Of a DNA stretch of 64,000 nt, positions 17,932 to 26,657 are shown piece by piece. A program made the translations under genes and the position numbers. The DNA comes from Alkalihalobacillus sp047302405. GTDB taxonomy: Bacteria; Bacillota; Bacilli; Bacillales; Bacillaceae_D. The stretch covers positions 4,650,001-4,714,000 of the forward strand of contig NZ_CP154853.1 in the NCBI RefSeq assembly GCF_047302405.1, read 5' to 3'. Every line of letters starts with the position of its first letter. Positions within the stretch are counted from its first letter, which is position 1. The notes below the pieces were generated by a model that saw nothing but the letters and a program-made list of their open reading frames with translations, had not been told where the DNA came from and made no database searches.

Positions 17932-17962
17932 GAGTTGTTCATTGTGAACAGCTTCTTTTTTG

Positions 17963-18658
17963 TTATTGCCCGTAGTAGTAATAATAATTCCCTTGTTTCA
18001 ATTCTTTATTATTAAAGACAACGCCGAGCAGTTTTGATTTCGACTGTGATAATAATTCCTTCGTTTTAACCGCTTGTGCTCGGTCGGTTTTTCCGTTTGA
18101 AACGACTAAAATCGTGCCGTCTGCTTTATTCGATAAAACTTGGGCATCTGTGACCGCCATCACTGGTGGTGTGTCGAGAATAATCGTGTCGAACTTCTCC
18201 TTTAATGAACCTAAGAGTAAATCCATCATTTTTGAATTTAATAACTCAGCTGGGTTCGGAGGGATGGGACCACTTGGTAAAATCGATAAACCTTCTATTT
18301 CGCTCTCTTGGATACAAGCCGCAAACTCGGATTTTTTCGTTAATAAACTCGTTAATCCTCTTGTATTTAAGACGCCAAACGTATGGTGTACGGTTGGTTT
18401 ACGTAGGTCGGCATCAACAATTAAGACTTTATGTCCGTTCTGGGCATGAACGATGGCAAGGTTTGCTGCGGTTGTTGATTTTCCTTCACCAGGACCTGCT
18501 GATGTAACGAGAATCGTTTTTAATTCTTTGTCAATCGAAGAAAACTCAATGTTCGTTCGAATTGTCCGATATTGTTCAGATATAGGTGATTTTTTTCTTT
18601 CGTGTGCGATGAGGCCACGCTTTTTTCCGCTACTCTTTTTGGATTCTAATCTAGCCAA
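17963..18658 (-). CDS. ywqD: Bacterial tyrosine kinase (CpsD/CapB/YwqD family)
   Basis: Cytoplasmic BY-kinase that autophosphorylates on a C-terminal tyrosine cluster and phosphorylates polysaccharide enzymes such as UDP-glucose dehydrogenase. The 231 residues show Walker A GPGEGKSTTAANLA, Walker A' LIVDADLRKP, Walker B IILDTPPV and a terminal cluster of five tyrosines (NYYYYYGQ). The start is TTG at 18658 with AAGGAGGG seven bases upstream; no better ATG exists. It follows the membrane modulator gene by 15 bases in the same operon, the CapA/CapB split arrangement of Firmicutes. Its phosphatase partner is encoded about 2 kb away on the other strand. Confidence 0.93.
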   Translation of the reverse strand: MARLESKKSSGKKRGLIAHERKKSPISEQYRTIRTNIEFSSIDKELKTILVTSAGPGEGKSTTAANLAIVHAQNGHKVLIVDADLRKPTVHHTFGVLNTRGLTSLLTKKSEFAACIQESEIEGLSILPSGPIPPNPAELLNSKMMDLLLGSLKEKFDTIILDTPPVMAVTDAQVLSNKADGTILVVSNGKTDRAQAVKTKELLSQSKSKLLGVVFNNKELKQGNYYYYYGQ

Positions 18659-18673
18659 TTTTATCCCTCCTTG

Positions 18674-19366
18674 TTATTTTTTGCTCTTTTGTAATTCAGC
18701 GTCCATATTCGGTACAACCCCAAGGAGAGGTAATTCTAGCAAACGCTCTAATTCATCTTCTGATTTAATCGTTGGGTCTAAATACTCTAATAAGAAAGCT
18801 AGTCCAACAGCAGCCATAAGACCGACTACAAAAGCAATCGCCATATTTAAAGTCGGATTCGGTTTAATGGGTGAAGGGGATTCACTCAAAACAGCGGGTG
18901 ACAAAATGTTGACATTATCGACATTCATTAAGGGCACGATTTTATCTTGGAAGACAAGTGCTGTTGTATTCGCAATATTAACAGCTGTCGCTGGGTTCTC
19001 ATGTTGAACAGTTAACGTTACGACTTGGGAATTATTTTGACTTGAGACAGAGATGAGGCTTTTTAAGCTGCCTGCTGATTGGTTCAATCCTAATTCGGCA
19101 ATGACATCGTCTAAGATAACAGGGCTTTTAATAATATCGCTATACGTATTAATTAATTCTAAGTTTGTCCGAATATCATTATGTGTATATGCTTCATTGC
19201 TCGTTTGATTGACTAATATTTCCGTAGACGTACTATAAATCGGAGTTAGAACGAAATAACTGACTACCCCGCTTATAACTAGAGCGATAATTGGCAAAAT
19301 AAGAAGGAGTTTGATCCTCCTTTTTAAGGTAGAAAATATATCTTGTAAGCTAATTGTTTCTTCCAT
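18674..19366 (-). CDS. ywqC: Membrane modulator of tyrosine kinase / Wzz-type chain-length protein (YwqC/CapA family)
   Basis: A 230-residue Wzz-domain membrane protein. The first membrane helix is near 17-38 (LLLILPIIALVISGVVSYFVL). An extracytoplasmic region (about 40-155) follows, then a Pro-rich segment SPSPIKPNPTLN before the second helix (about 168-190). A cytoplasmic tail LLGVVPNMDAEL should contact and activate the kinase. It is first in a two-gene minus-strand operon with ywqD, the known activator-kinase pair of Firmicutes. An extended -10 lies about 55 bases upstream. Confidence 0.9.
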   Translation of the reverse strand: MEETISLQDIFSTLKRRIKLLLILPIIALVISGVVSYFVLTPIYSTSTEILVNQTSNEAYTHNDIRTNLELINTYSDIIKSPVILDDVIAELGLNQSAGSLKSLISVSSQNNSQVVTLTVQHENPATAVNIANTTALVFQDKIVPLMNVDNVNILSPAVLSESPSPIKPNPTLNMAIAFVVGLMAAVGLAFLLEYLDPTIKSEDELERLLELPLLGVVPNMDAELQKSKK

Positions 19367-19417
19367 AAACTAAATAAAACTCCTTCCCAAAAGTTGTAAG
19401 GTGTATAATCTTCTAGA

Positions 19418-19426
19418 ATTATATCA
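19418..19426 (-). promoter_or_regulatory. Candidate extended -10 promoter of the ywqCD pair
   Basis: Minus-strand TGATATAAT about 52 bases before the modulator start. The -35 is not convincing. Confidence 0.4.
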
Positions 19427-19458
19427 CAATTTGTCAGGAGGGAAAGAAAAAAATCGAT

Positions 19459-19488
19459 TTGCTGTTAAGTGACTGAATCATCTATAAT
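19459..19488 (+). promoter_or_regulatory. Candidate sigma-A promoter of the LCP gene
   Basis: TTGCTG (19459-19464), an 18-base spacer and TATAAT (19483-19488), about 70 bases upstream of the LCP start. Confidence 0.55.
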
Positions 19489-19558
19489 AATAAAGATAGA
19501 AATGGACGATATATAAAATAAAAAATAAATAATAGAAGGAATAAGGAGAAATCAATCG

Positions 19559-20491
19559 ATGAAAAAGTTCTTTACAATTGCAGGCATTGTATTAGGTATC
19601 ATGTTTCTAGGTGTTGTCGGTTATGGATTTTATTTGTATAACTCTGTGACGAATACGGTCGATCGCATGCATGAGCCACTTGAGAGAGATGTTTCCGATA
19701 AACGAGAAAAAGAAGTGAATATGGAAGAACAAGATCCGATGTCGTTTTTAATAGCGGGTGTTGATTCGCGTGGTGATAATCATTCTGGTCGCTCGGATAC
19801 GATTATTGTCATGACCGTGAACCCGAAGGAAAAATCGGTGAAAATGTTAAGTATCCCTCGTGATACACGAACCGAAATTATCGGCCGTGGTTTTCAAGAT
19901 AAAATCAATCATGCCTATGCATTTGGTGGTGTCCAAATGACGATCAATACAGTTGAGAATTTATTAAATATTCCTATCGATCATTATGCGAGTATTAATA
20001 TGGAAGGATTTAAAGGCTTAGTCGATGCAATTGGCGGGGTAACGGTCGAGAATGACTTTGCTTTTAGTTCAAGTGGTTTTAACTTTCAAGAAGGTGAAAT
20101 TTTCTTAAACGGTGATGAAGCGCTCGCTTATTCAAGAATGAGGAAACAAGATCCACGTGGAGACTTTGGTCGTAATGATAGGCAACGCCAAGTAGTTGAA
20201 GCAGTGATTCAAGAAGGAGCCCAATTCTCCTCGATTACAAAAGCCGGTCAAATTCTCGGTGCTGTTGGGGAATCGGTGCGAACCGATTTAGATTTAGATG
20301 GAATATGGACGATTCAATCAAATTATAAAGAAGCTCGCCATAATATCGAGCAAATGGAGATAACAGGAAACGGAACGCATATTGATGGCATTTACTACTT
20401 GCAAGTTCCAGATGAAGAAATTAACAGAGTTAGTCAAGAACTACGTATTCATTTAGAATTAGAAACAAACGAAACAGCCTCTTCTCAATAA
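19559..20491 (+). CDS. LytR-CpsA-Psr (LCP) family cell-wall polymer ligase
   Basis: Membrane-anchored enzyme that transfers undecaprenyl-phosphate-linked polymers (teichoic acid or capsule) to peptidoglycan. It has 310 residues, with an N-terminal membrane helix (about 5-27) and then an extracellular LCP domain. Motifs are SFLIAGVDSR, GRSDTIIVMTVNP, MLSIPRDTRTEI with its lipid-phosphate-binding arginines, KINHAYAFGG, and YSRMRKQDPRGDFGRNDRQRQV. ATG 19559 follows AAGGAG. It is divergent from the kinase pair and upstream of the polysaccharide operon, so attachment of the locus product to the wall is a plausible role. Among B. subtilis paralogues it is closest in style to TagU/TagT. Confidence 0.92.
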   Translation: MKKFFTIAGIVLGIMFLGVVGYGFYLYNSVTNTVDRMHEPLERDVSDKREKEVNMEEQDPMSFLIAGVDSRGDNHSGRSDTIIVMTVNPKEKSVKMLSIPRDTRTEIIGRGFQDKINHAYAFGGVQMTINTVENLLNIPIDHYASINMEGFKGLVDAIGGVTVENDFAFSSSGFNFQEGEIFLNGDEALAYSRMRKQDPRGDFGRNDRQRQVVEAVIQEGAQFSSITKAGQILGAVGESVRTDLDLDGIWTIQSNYKEARHNIEQMEITGNGTHIDGIYYLQVPDEEINRVSQELRIHLELETNETASSQ

Positions 20492-20512
20492 AGATTGAGA
20501 GGGGTTTTTTTA
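20478..20512 (+). terminator. Intrinsic terminator after the LCP gene
   Basis: CCTCTTCTCAAT / ATTGAGAGGGG followed by seven T; the stem overlaps the stop codon. Confidence 0.88.
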
Positions 20513-20848
20513 ATTAGTCTTAAGTAGTAGGAGTTTAGGTTAGAGAAAAACGCTTACAAAATTATCTGAAAATAGTACGAATTATGTCAAAAGTTGTGAT
20601 TTGATTAATAAAGTATTAAATGTCAGTTACGTTGTAGAAATTCCTGTTATTCTGTAGTAAGTTATACAAATATCACTAAATCCAAAAGAAACTGTCAGGA
20701 TTTATAAGTAAATTTATAGAAAAATGTATACTTTTAGGGGATTCCCTTTTATAATACTTGATAGGACTTTTTTATCATTCGGTCCAATCAATGAATTTTT
20801 ACCAGTGAAATACTATGTAAAAGTAATGGTAGAATAGGTATATTTATG

Positions 20849-20877
20849 TTAAAGTTTAAGTTACTTACTATTATACA
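20849..20877 (+). promoter_or_regulatory. Candidate promoter of the polysaccharide operon
   Basis: TTAAAG (20849-20854), a 17-base spacer and TATACA (20872-20877), 58 bases before ywqE. Nothing else is recognisable in the 400-bp gap 20,513-20,934. Confidence 0.35.
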
Positions 20878-20934
20878 GGACTTTAGATTGAATTTCTGTT
20901 AGAGAATACGAAGCAATGGTTAGGGGCTGGAGAT

Positions 20935-21705
20935 ATGATTGATTTGCATTGTCATATATTACCTGGGCTTGATGACGGTTCTGGTTCTGTTGAGGAAAGT
21001 CTGAAAATGTCGAATATTGCGATAAAAGAAGGGATTACAGCAATCGTTGCAACACCGCACTATGCTCATCCCTCCTTTCGCAAAAATGAAGCACCAATCG
21101 TTCGTGAGGCGGTGCAAAGGTTAAATGAGGAGTTAAAAAGCCGTAATCTCCCATTAAAAATTTATGAAGGACATGAACTAAGAATCCATGGCGATTTAGT
21201 GTCTGAATTAGAGCAAAAAGAAGCCCTAACAATGGCTGGATTAGATACATATGCCTTTATCGAATTTCCATCCAATCATGTGCCAAGATATGCAACCTCC
21301 TTGTTTTATCAAATGTTAACGGGTGGCTATCAACCCGTCATCGTTCACCCTGAGCGAAATAGTGAACTCATACAAAATCCGGAACTCCTTTATGACTTTG
21401 TTAAAAGCGGCATTTATACGCAAATTACAGCTTCAAGCTTAACTGGACATAACGGAAAAAATATAAAAAAATTCACAGCACAATTAGTCGAATCTAATCT
21501 AACCCATATCATCGCCTCAGATGCTCATAATACGCATAATCGACCATTCCGGTTAAGAGAGGCTTACGAACAAGTAGAAAAAGAGTTCGGACAAGACTAT
21601 GTCGAGATGTTCCAACAGAATGCCGAGCGAATTCTTGATAACAAAGCGATAATCAGCGATGAACCACAACCAATACGTCGTAAGAAAATATTAGGAATTT
21701 TTTAA
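20935..21705 (+). CDS. ywqE: PHP-type manganese tyrosine phosphatase (YwqE/CapC family)
   Basis: Phosphotyrosine-protein phosphatase of the PHP fold that reverses BY-kinase action. The 256 residues include metal-binding motifs DLHCHILPGLDDG, ATPHYAHPSF, GHELRI, VIVHPERN and ASDAHNTHNRP, as in YwqE/CpsB. ATG 20935 is preceded by a weak site (GGGGCTGGAG). It opens the plus-strand polysaccharide cluster, while its kinase lies on the opposite strand upstream, so the kinase/phosphatase pair brackets the LCP gene. Confidence 0.93.
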   Translation: MIDLHCHILPGLDDGSGSVEESLKMSNIAIKEGITAIVATPHYAHPSFRKNEAPIVREAVQRLNEELKSRNLPLKIYEGHELRIHGDLVSELEQKEALTMAGLDTYAFIEFPSNHVPRYATSLFYQMLTGGYQPVIVHPERNSELIQNPELLYDFVKSGIYTQITASSLTGHNGKNIKKFTAQLVESNLTHIIASDAHNTHNRPFRLREAYEQVEKEFGQDYVEMFQQNAERILDNKAIISDEPQPIRRKKILGIF

Positions 21706-21714
21706 GCGATTCAA

Positions 21715-21825
21715 ATGTTAGAAGGTAATGTCTCCTATCCTTTATCGACGGAGATACTCGACTATGCTGTGGGTAATGCTTTCATTACCTTAGGCGCAAG
21801 AACTGTTGCCAAAGGTATAGTGTGA
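21715..21825 (+). other. Uncertain 36-codon frame in phase with the ywqE stop
   Basis: Nine bases after the ywqE TAA and in the same frame, an ATG opens a coherent stretch (MLEGNVSYPLSTEILDYAVG, NAFITLGARTVAKGIV) ending in TGA. No ribosome site precedes it. It could be a small gene, a lost C-terminal extension or a remnant of another gene. I do not recognise it. Confidence 0.25.
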
Positions 21826-21959
21826 GGAGGGGTTAAATGCCCTTTTTTTATTTTGATTAAACATTTAATAAGGAAGTTCTAAAACAACTAGAACGCCTTC
21901 TTAAGTGTTTAATCTAATAGACTAGTTAAATAGAAAAATTGATGAGGGAAGTGATCCAA

Positions 21960-22847
21960 TTGATAAAGAAAGTGAAAAAAGCGATTATACCAGCAGCGGG
22001 ACTTGGAACAAGATTCCTCCCAGCAACAAAAGCAATGCCGAAAGAAATGTTACCAATTGTTGATAAACCAACGATTCAGTACATAATTGAAGAAGCCGTC
22101 GAAGCAGGTATTGAAGATATTATTATTGTAACGGGTAAAGGGAAACGAGCGATTGAAGACCATTTTGATCACGCTTTTGAATTGGAACAAAACCTTCGTG
22201 AAAAAGAAAAAATGGAATTGCTTGATAAAGTAATCGAAACATCCAAAGTTGACATTCATTATATCCGTCAAAAAGAACCAAAAGGATTAGGACATGCCGT
22301 TTGGTGCGCCCGTAAATTTATCGGCGACGAGCCATTTGCGGTTCTTTTAGGTGATGATATCGTGCAAGCAGATACACCGTGCACAAAACAACTCATGAAT
22401 GTATATGAAGAAACGGGTTCATCTGTAATTGGTGTTCAAACCGTACCTAATGAGGAGACTCATCGTTATGGGATTGTCGCACCACTTTCGCAAAATGGAC
22501 GTACTTATCAAGTCGGTAATTTAGTAGAGAAACCGCAACAAGGAACAGCTCCTTCTAATTTAGCGATTATGGGACGTTATCTTTTAACTCCAGATATCTT
22601 TTCCTATCTTGAAAACCAAGAAACCGGTGCTGGTGGAGAAATTCAGTTGACGGATGCTCTACAAAGATTAAATGAAGACCAAGGGATATCAGCTTATGAT
22701 TTTGAAGGTCGTCGTTATGATGTTGGGGAAAAGCTCGGTTTTGTAATGACAACTTTAGAATTTGCGATGCAGCGCCCAGAACTAAAAGAAGATTTATTAG
22801 CAGCGATGAAACAATACGTAAAACTAGAAGAGGGAATGAAGCTTTAA
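21960..22847 (+). CDS. gtaB: UTP-glucose-1-phosphate uridylyltransferase
   Basis: Makes UDP-glucose, the precursor for teichoic-acid glucosylation, glycolipids and, through UDP-glucose dehydrogenase, UDP-glucuronate. The nucleotidyltransferase signature KAIIPAAGLGTRFLPATKAMPKEMLPI lies at the very N-terminus (its first part is residues 7-22). Other family blocks are IRQKEPKGLGHAVWCA, PFAVLLGDDIV and GRYLLTPDIF. I prefer TTG 21960 (295 residues) because GAGGGAAG lies about ten bases upstream and the protein then aligns with the 292-residue B. subtilis enzyme; the longer TTG 21939 adds an unrelated extension. Confidence 0.94.
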   Translation: MIKKVKKAIIPAAGLGTRFLPATKAMPKEMLPIVDKPTIQYIIEEAVEAGIEDIIIVTGKGKRAIEDHFDHAFELEQNLREKEKMELLDKVIETSKVDIHYIRQKEPKGLGHAVWCARKFIGDEPFAVLLGDDIVQADTPCTKQLMNVYEETGSSVIGVQTVPNEETHRYGIVAPLSQNGRTYQVGNLVEKPQQGTAPSNLAIMGRYLLTPDIFSYLENQETGAGGEIQLTDALQRLNEDQGISAYDFEGRRYDVGEKLGFVMTTLEFAMQRPELKEDLLAAMKQYVKLEEGMKL

Positions 22848-22860
22848 TTCCCTCTTTTTT
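22829..22860 (+). terminator. Intrinsic terminator after gtaB
   Basis: AGAGGGAAT / ATTCCCTCT stem spanning the gtaB stop, followed by a T-run. Confidence 0.88.
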
Positions 22861-22907
22861 GTAGTTAACATGAGTGACTAAATGAGTGAAAGGGGATATG
22901 TTTAAAA

Positions 22908-24731
22908 ATGTCTTATAAAAAAAGACTGTTATATTTAATTTTAATAGACTCCTTGATTGTATTGACTTCAATATTTGTGAGTTTCTTTTTATTAAGTCCT
23001 GGAGGTAATCTATTATCCCCAATATTATTAACAAGTTCGATTATTTTATTAGCAGGGCATCATTTGTTTGCGTCCTTATTTAAATTATACAAACGGGCTT
23101 GGCAGTATGCGAGTGTGAATGAGTTAACGAGTATCTTTTATGCGGTCACTTGTTCAGTGATTTTAAGTGCCTTTACACAGGTTACTTTCTTTGGAGAATT
23201 ATTCCTCAGAACCTTATTTATCACATGGATGATGCATATTATTTTGATTGGTGGATCAAGATTTGCTTGGAGGCTATATAGGGATACATATATAAAGCCG
23301 AAATTTAAAGGGAAACGAACATTAATCATTGGAGCTGGAAACGCAGGAACAATGATCGTCAGACAGCTCAAGCATAATGATAAACCTGAGCTTGATCCGG
23401 TTGGTTTTATTGATGATGATATCAATAAAATGCATTTAGAGATTTTGGATGTCCCAGTGCTTGGGAATGTTCAAGATATCACAAGGTTAGCTGACGAATA
23501 TAAAATCGAGCATATTGTCATCGCGATTCCTTCATTAAATAGACAGGAATTACATCAGATTTTCCAAGAGTGCTCCAAAACAGAAGCGAAAACACAAATC
23601 CTTCCGAAAATAGAAGATTTAATGCTCGGAAATGTCTCAGTCAATCAATTCAAAGATGTCGAAGTTGAGGATTTACTCGGGCGTGACCCTGTGAAGTTAG
23701 ATATTGATGGTATCGCGGATTATATAACCGATAAAACCATTCTCGTAACTGGTGCAGGTGGTTCGATTGGCTCCGAAATTTGTCGACAGCTTTCGCGCTT
23801 TTCACCAAAAGAGCTCGTACTTTTAGGGCATGGTGAAAATAGCATTTATTCCATTGAAATGGAATTAAGAAGAAATCTTCCTGATTTAAACATCGACACC
23901 GAAATTGCTGATGTTCAAGACAGAGAAAAAATCTTTGCGATTATGCAACAAAGAAAACCACATGTAGTTTTCCATGCCGCTGCTCATAAGCATGTACCTT
24001 TAATGGAAAGAAACCCAGAAGAAGCGGTCAAAAACAATGTAATTGGAACAAAAAATGTAGCCGAAGCTTCGAGTGCAGCGAATGTTAATACATTTGTGAT
24101 GGTTTCAACTGATAAAGCAGTTAATCCAACGAGTGTAATGGGAGCGACGAAACGAATTGCGGAAATGATTGTTCAACATATGGACATGATTAGTGATACA
24201 CGATTTGTGGCGGTACGCTTCGGGAATGTGCTCGGCAGTCGTGGAAGTGTAATCCCACTATTTAAAGAGCAAATTAAAAACGGTGGTCCTGTAACAGTGA
24301 CCCATCCAGATATGGTTCGTTATTTTATGACGATTCCTGAAGCATCTCGACTTGTCCTACAGGCTGGTTCACTTGCACAAGGTGGGGAAGTGTTTGTACT
24401 TGATATGGGAGAGCCCGTTAAGATTGTCGATTTAGCGAAGAACTTAATCAAATTATCGGGATATACAGAAGAGGAAATTCCAATTAAATTCACAGGCATG
24501 CGCCCTGGTGAAAAGATGTTTGAGGAGTTACTTAGTGAAGATGAGGTTCATAAAGAACAAGTGTATCCAATGATTTATCGTGGGAAGACACCGCCGGTTA
24601 ATATTAATGTGACGTATGATTTAGTCGGGCGTTTTATGGATAGTGATCGGGAATTATTAAGACAAGAGTTATTGGATATTGCGAATTTTAGGGTAGGAGA
24701 GTTGAGGGAGTTAACTACAACAACTAAATAA
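22908..24731 (+). CDS. Membrane-bound nucleotide-sugar 4,6-dehydratase (EpsC/CapD/PglF type)
   Basis: Probable UDP-N-acetylglucosamine 4,6-dehydratase, first step towards an amino-deoxy sugar. It has 607 residues: four N-terminal membrane helices (about 9-30, 38-58, 70-92, 97-117), a CoA-binding-like Rossmann region with IIGAGNAGTMIVRQL, then the catalytic SDR domain. That domain has VTGAGGSIGSEICRQL, HAAAHKHVPLMERNPEEA and the catalytic STDKAVNPTSVMGATKR. This is the long PglF/EpsC form. The aminotransferase and acetyltransferase downstream fit conversion to a UDP-bacillosamine-like sugar, an inference by analogy to the pgl and eps pathways. Confidence 0.9.
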   Translation: MSYKKRLLYLILIDSLIVLTSIFVSFFLLSPGGNLLSPILLTSSIILLAGHHLFASLFKLYKRAWQYASVNELTSIFYAVTCSVILSAFTQVTFFGELFLRTLFITWMMHIILIGGSRFAWRLYRDTYIKPKFKGKRTLIIGAGNAGTMIVRQLKHNDKPELDPVGFIDDDINKMHLEILDVPVLGNVQDITRLADEYKIEHIVIAIPSLNRQELHQIFQECSKTEAKTQILPKIEDLMLGNVSVNQFKDVEVEDLLGRDPVKLDIDGIADYITDKTILVTGAGGSIGSEICRQLSRFSPKELVLLGHGENSIYSIEMELRRNLPDLNIDTEIADVQDREKIFAIMQQRKPHVVFHAAAHKHVPLMERNPEEAVKNNVIGTKNVAEASSAANVNTFVMVSTDKAVNPTSVMGATKRIAEMIVQHMDMISDTRFVAVRFGNVLGSRGSVIPLFKEQIKNGGPVTVTHPDMVRYFMTIPEASRLVLQAGSLAQGGEVFVLDMGEPVKIVDLAKNLIKLSGYTEEEIPIKFTGMRPGEKMFEELLSEDEVHKEQVYPMIYRGKTPPVNINVTYDLVGRFMDSDRELLRQELLDIANFRVGELRELTTTTK

Positions 24732-24747
24732 TAAAATAAACTGTGAT

Positions 24748-24788
24748 GCTAACAGTCGGACGAGGCTTAAACTTAAACGATTGTTAGC
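24748..24788. repeat. Inverted repeat between dehydratase and aminotransferase genes
   Basis: GCTAACAGTCG pairs with CGATTGTTAGC (one G-U) around a 19-base loop. There is no T-run directly after it, so it could be an attenuator, an mRNA stability hairpin or a weak terminator within the operon. Confidence 0.45.
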
Positions 24789-24905
24789 GCTCACTTCTTT
24801 TATAAGTTAGTAGGTTAATAGTTAATTGGAGCTAATTTTCCAACTAAGTGCTAACAAACTAACATATCAAATGATGAACTTAATAATGGAAGGAAGTATT
24901 GTTTT

Positions 24906-26021
24906 ATGACAGAACGGATATTTCTCTCTTCACCTCATATGAGTGATGAAGGTTACGAAATGCAATATGTAAAAGAAGCATTTGATACGAATTGGATTGC
25001 TCCTCTTGGTGAAAATGTAAATGAATTTGAAAATGAATTGGCTGCAAAGGTCGGTTCAAAAGCAGCAGCTGCTCTATCTTCTGGAACAGCAGCTATCCAC
25101 TTAGCGTTAAGAGCGGCAGAAGTTGGCGAAGGAGATATCGTCTTCTGTCCAACACTTACGTTTTCAGCAACCGCTAATCCGATAATTTATCAAAATGCCA
25201 TTCCGGTTTTTATAGACAGTGATTATGAAACATGGAATATGTGTCCAAAAGCATTAGAAGAAGCCTTTCAAAAGTATCCTGAAGTGAAGGCGATTATCGT
25301 TGTACATCTTTATGGCTTGTCTGCAGATATGGATAGAATTGTAGAGTTGTGTAAGAAACATAATGTTGTATTAATAGAAGATGCTGCTGAGTCTCTTGGA
25401 ACTTACTATAAAGGTAAACATACGGGAACATTCGGCGATTACGGCATCTTCTCTTTTAATGGAAACAAAATTATTACTACTTCTGGTGGTGGGATGCTTG
25501 TTTCTAATAATGAAGAGAAAATGGCGAAAGCAAGATTTTGGGCAACTCAATCTAGAGACCAAGCAAGACATTACCAGCACAGTGAACTAGGGTTTAATTA
25601 CCGTATGAGTAATGTGGTGGCTGGTATTGGGAGAGGTCAGCTTAAGGTTTTGGAGCAGAGGGTTGAGAAAAAGAGATATATTTATGAGTTTTATATAAGA
25701 GAGTTAGGTGGTCTTGAGGGTGTTCAGTTCATGCCTAGTAATGAATGGGATTACCCGAACTATTGGTTAAGTTCGATGACATTGAGTGGGAAGGTTAGGC
25801 CAATTGATGTTTTTGAAGCTATGGAAGCTGAGAATATCGAGTCGAGGCCGGTTTGGAAGCCGATGCATAAACAACCGTTTTTTGAGAAGTATGATTTTGT
25901 TGGTACGGATGTGGCAGAGAAGTTGTTTGAGAATGGAGTTTGTTTACCGTCTGATACGAAGATGACAGATGAGGATATAGAGAGAGTTGTAAAAATTATA
26001 AAGGAATTATGGAGTGTATAA
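24906..26021 (+). CDS. PLP-dependent sugar aminotransferase (DegT/DnrJ/EryC1, EpsN/PglE type)
   Basis: Transfers an amino group to a 4-keto nucleotide sugar. The 371 residues show the family start (FLSSPHMSDEGYEMQYVKEA), NWIAPLGENVNEFENELA, substrate and PLP contacts ALSSGTAAIHLALRA, VIVVHLYGLSADM and IEDAAESLGTYYKG. The PLP lysine lies in SFNGNKIITTSGGGM. ATG 24906 follows AAGGAAG. Position between a 4,6-dehydratase and the sugar transferase/acetyltransferase genes matches the epsN-L-M neighbourhood and the Campylobacter pglE context. Its stop overlaps the next ATG (TAATG), indicating coupled translation. Confidence 0.92.
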   Translation: MTERIFLSSPHMSDEGYEMQYVKEAFDTNWIAPLGENVNEFENELAAKVGSKAAAALSSGTAAIHLALRAAEVGEGDIVFCPTLTFSATANPIIYQNAIPVFIDSDYETWNMCPKALEEAFQKYPEVKAIIVVHLYGLSADMDRIVELCKKHNVVLIEDAAESLGTYYKGKHTGTFGDYGIFSFNGNKIITTSGGGMLVSNNEEKMAKARFWATQSRDQARHYQHSELGFNYRMSNVVAGIGRGQLKVLEQRVEKKRYIYEFYIRELGGLEGVQFMPSNEWDYPNYWLSSMTLSGKVRPIDVFEAMEAENIESRPVWKPMHKQPFFEKYDFVGTDVAEKLFENGVCLPSDTKMTDEDIERVVKIIKELWSV

Positions 26022-26656
26022 TGGAACGTTCAAATAATGGTATTTATAGAAATATTGTAAAGCGTCCGATGGATTTCACATTAGCATTATTAACTATTTT
26101 GCTTTTGAGCCCAATTCTAATGGTGGTGGCTATTTTAGTGAAAATTAAGTTAGGTAGCCCAGTTTTATTTAAACAGAAAAGACCGGGAATGAACGAAAAG
26201 GTTTTTAAGATGTATAAATTTAGAACAATGACAGATGCAAAAGATAAATACGGTGAGCCTCTTCCTGATAGTGTTAGATTAACAAAATTCGGTAAATTCT
26301 TACGTTCAACTTCGCTAGACGAGTTACCCGAACTATTTAATATTTTAAGAGGTGATATGTCAATTATTGGACCAAGGCCTTTATTAGTTCAGTATCTACC
26401 TTTATATAATAATGAACAAAAACGTCGTCATGAGGTTAGACCAGGTTTATCAGGGTTAGCACAGGTAAATGGTAGGAATGCTATCAGTTGGGAGAATAAA
26501 TTTAGATTAGATGTAGAATATGTTAACCATCTAACCTTTTTAGGAGATTTGAAAATTATATTTTTAACTCTTAAAAAAGTATTTCTAAGAGAAGGAATTA
26601 ATTCTGAGACGGCTACAACAATGGAACCTTTTAAAGGAACGAAAGAGGAAAGTTAA
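26021..26656 (+). CDS. Undecaprenyl-phosphate sugar phosphotransferase (EpsL/PglC type)
   Basis: Initiating enzyme that transfers a sugar-1-phosphate from a nucleotide sugar to undecaprenyl phosphate. The 211-residue protein has one N-terminal hydrophobic re-entrant segment (FTLALLTILLLSPILMVVAIL). The monotopic transferase core shows GSPVLFKQKRPG, FKMYKFRTMTDA, LRSTSLDELPELFNILRGDM, SIIGPRPLL, and RPGLSGLAQVNGRNAISWE. ATG 26021 overlaps the preceding stop and has GGAG upstream; ATG 26009 is also in frame but its spacing is poor. This small form is the PglC-like class, so it probably starts the lipid-linked repeat unit. Confidence 0.92.
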   Translation: MERSNNGIYRNIVKRPMDFTLALLTILLLSPILMVVAILVKIKLGSPVLFKQKRPGMNEKVFKMYKFRTMTDAKDKYGEPLPDSVRLTKFGKFLRSTSLDELPELFNILRGDMSIIGPRPLLVQYLPLYNNEQKRRHEVRPGLSGLAQVNGRNAISWENKFRLDVEYVNHLTFLGDLKIIFLTLKKVFLREGINSETATTMEPFKGTKEES

Positions 26657-26657
26657 A

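Noticed and set aside
21840..21905. Riboswitch or T-box before gtaB
   Set aside because: AGTTCTAAAACAACTAGAAC gives a small palindrome, but there is no T-box sequence, specifier loop or known aptamer core.
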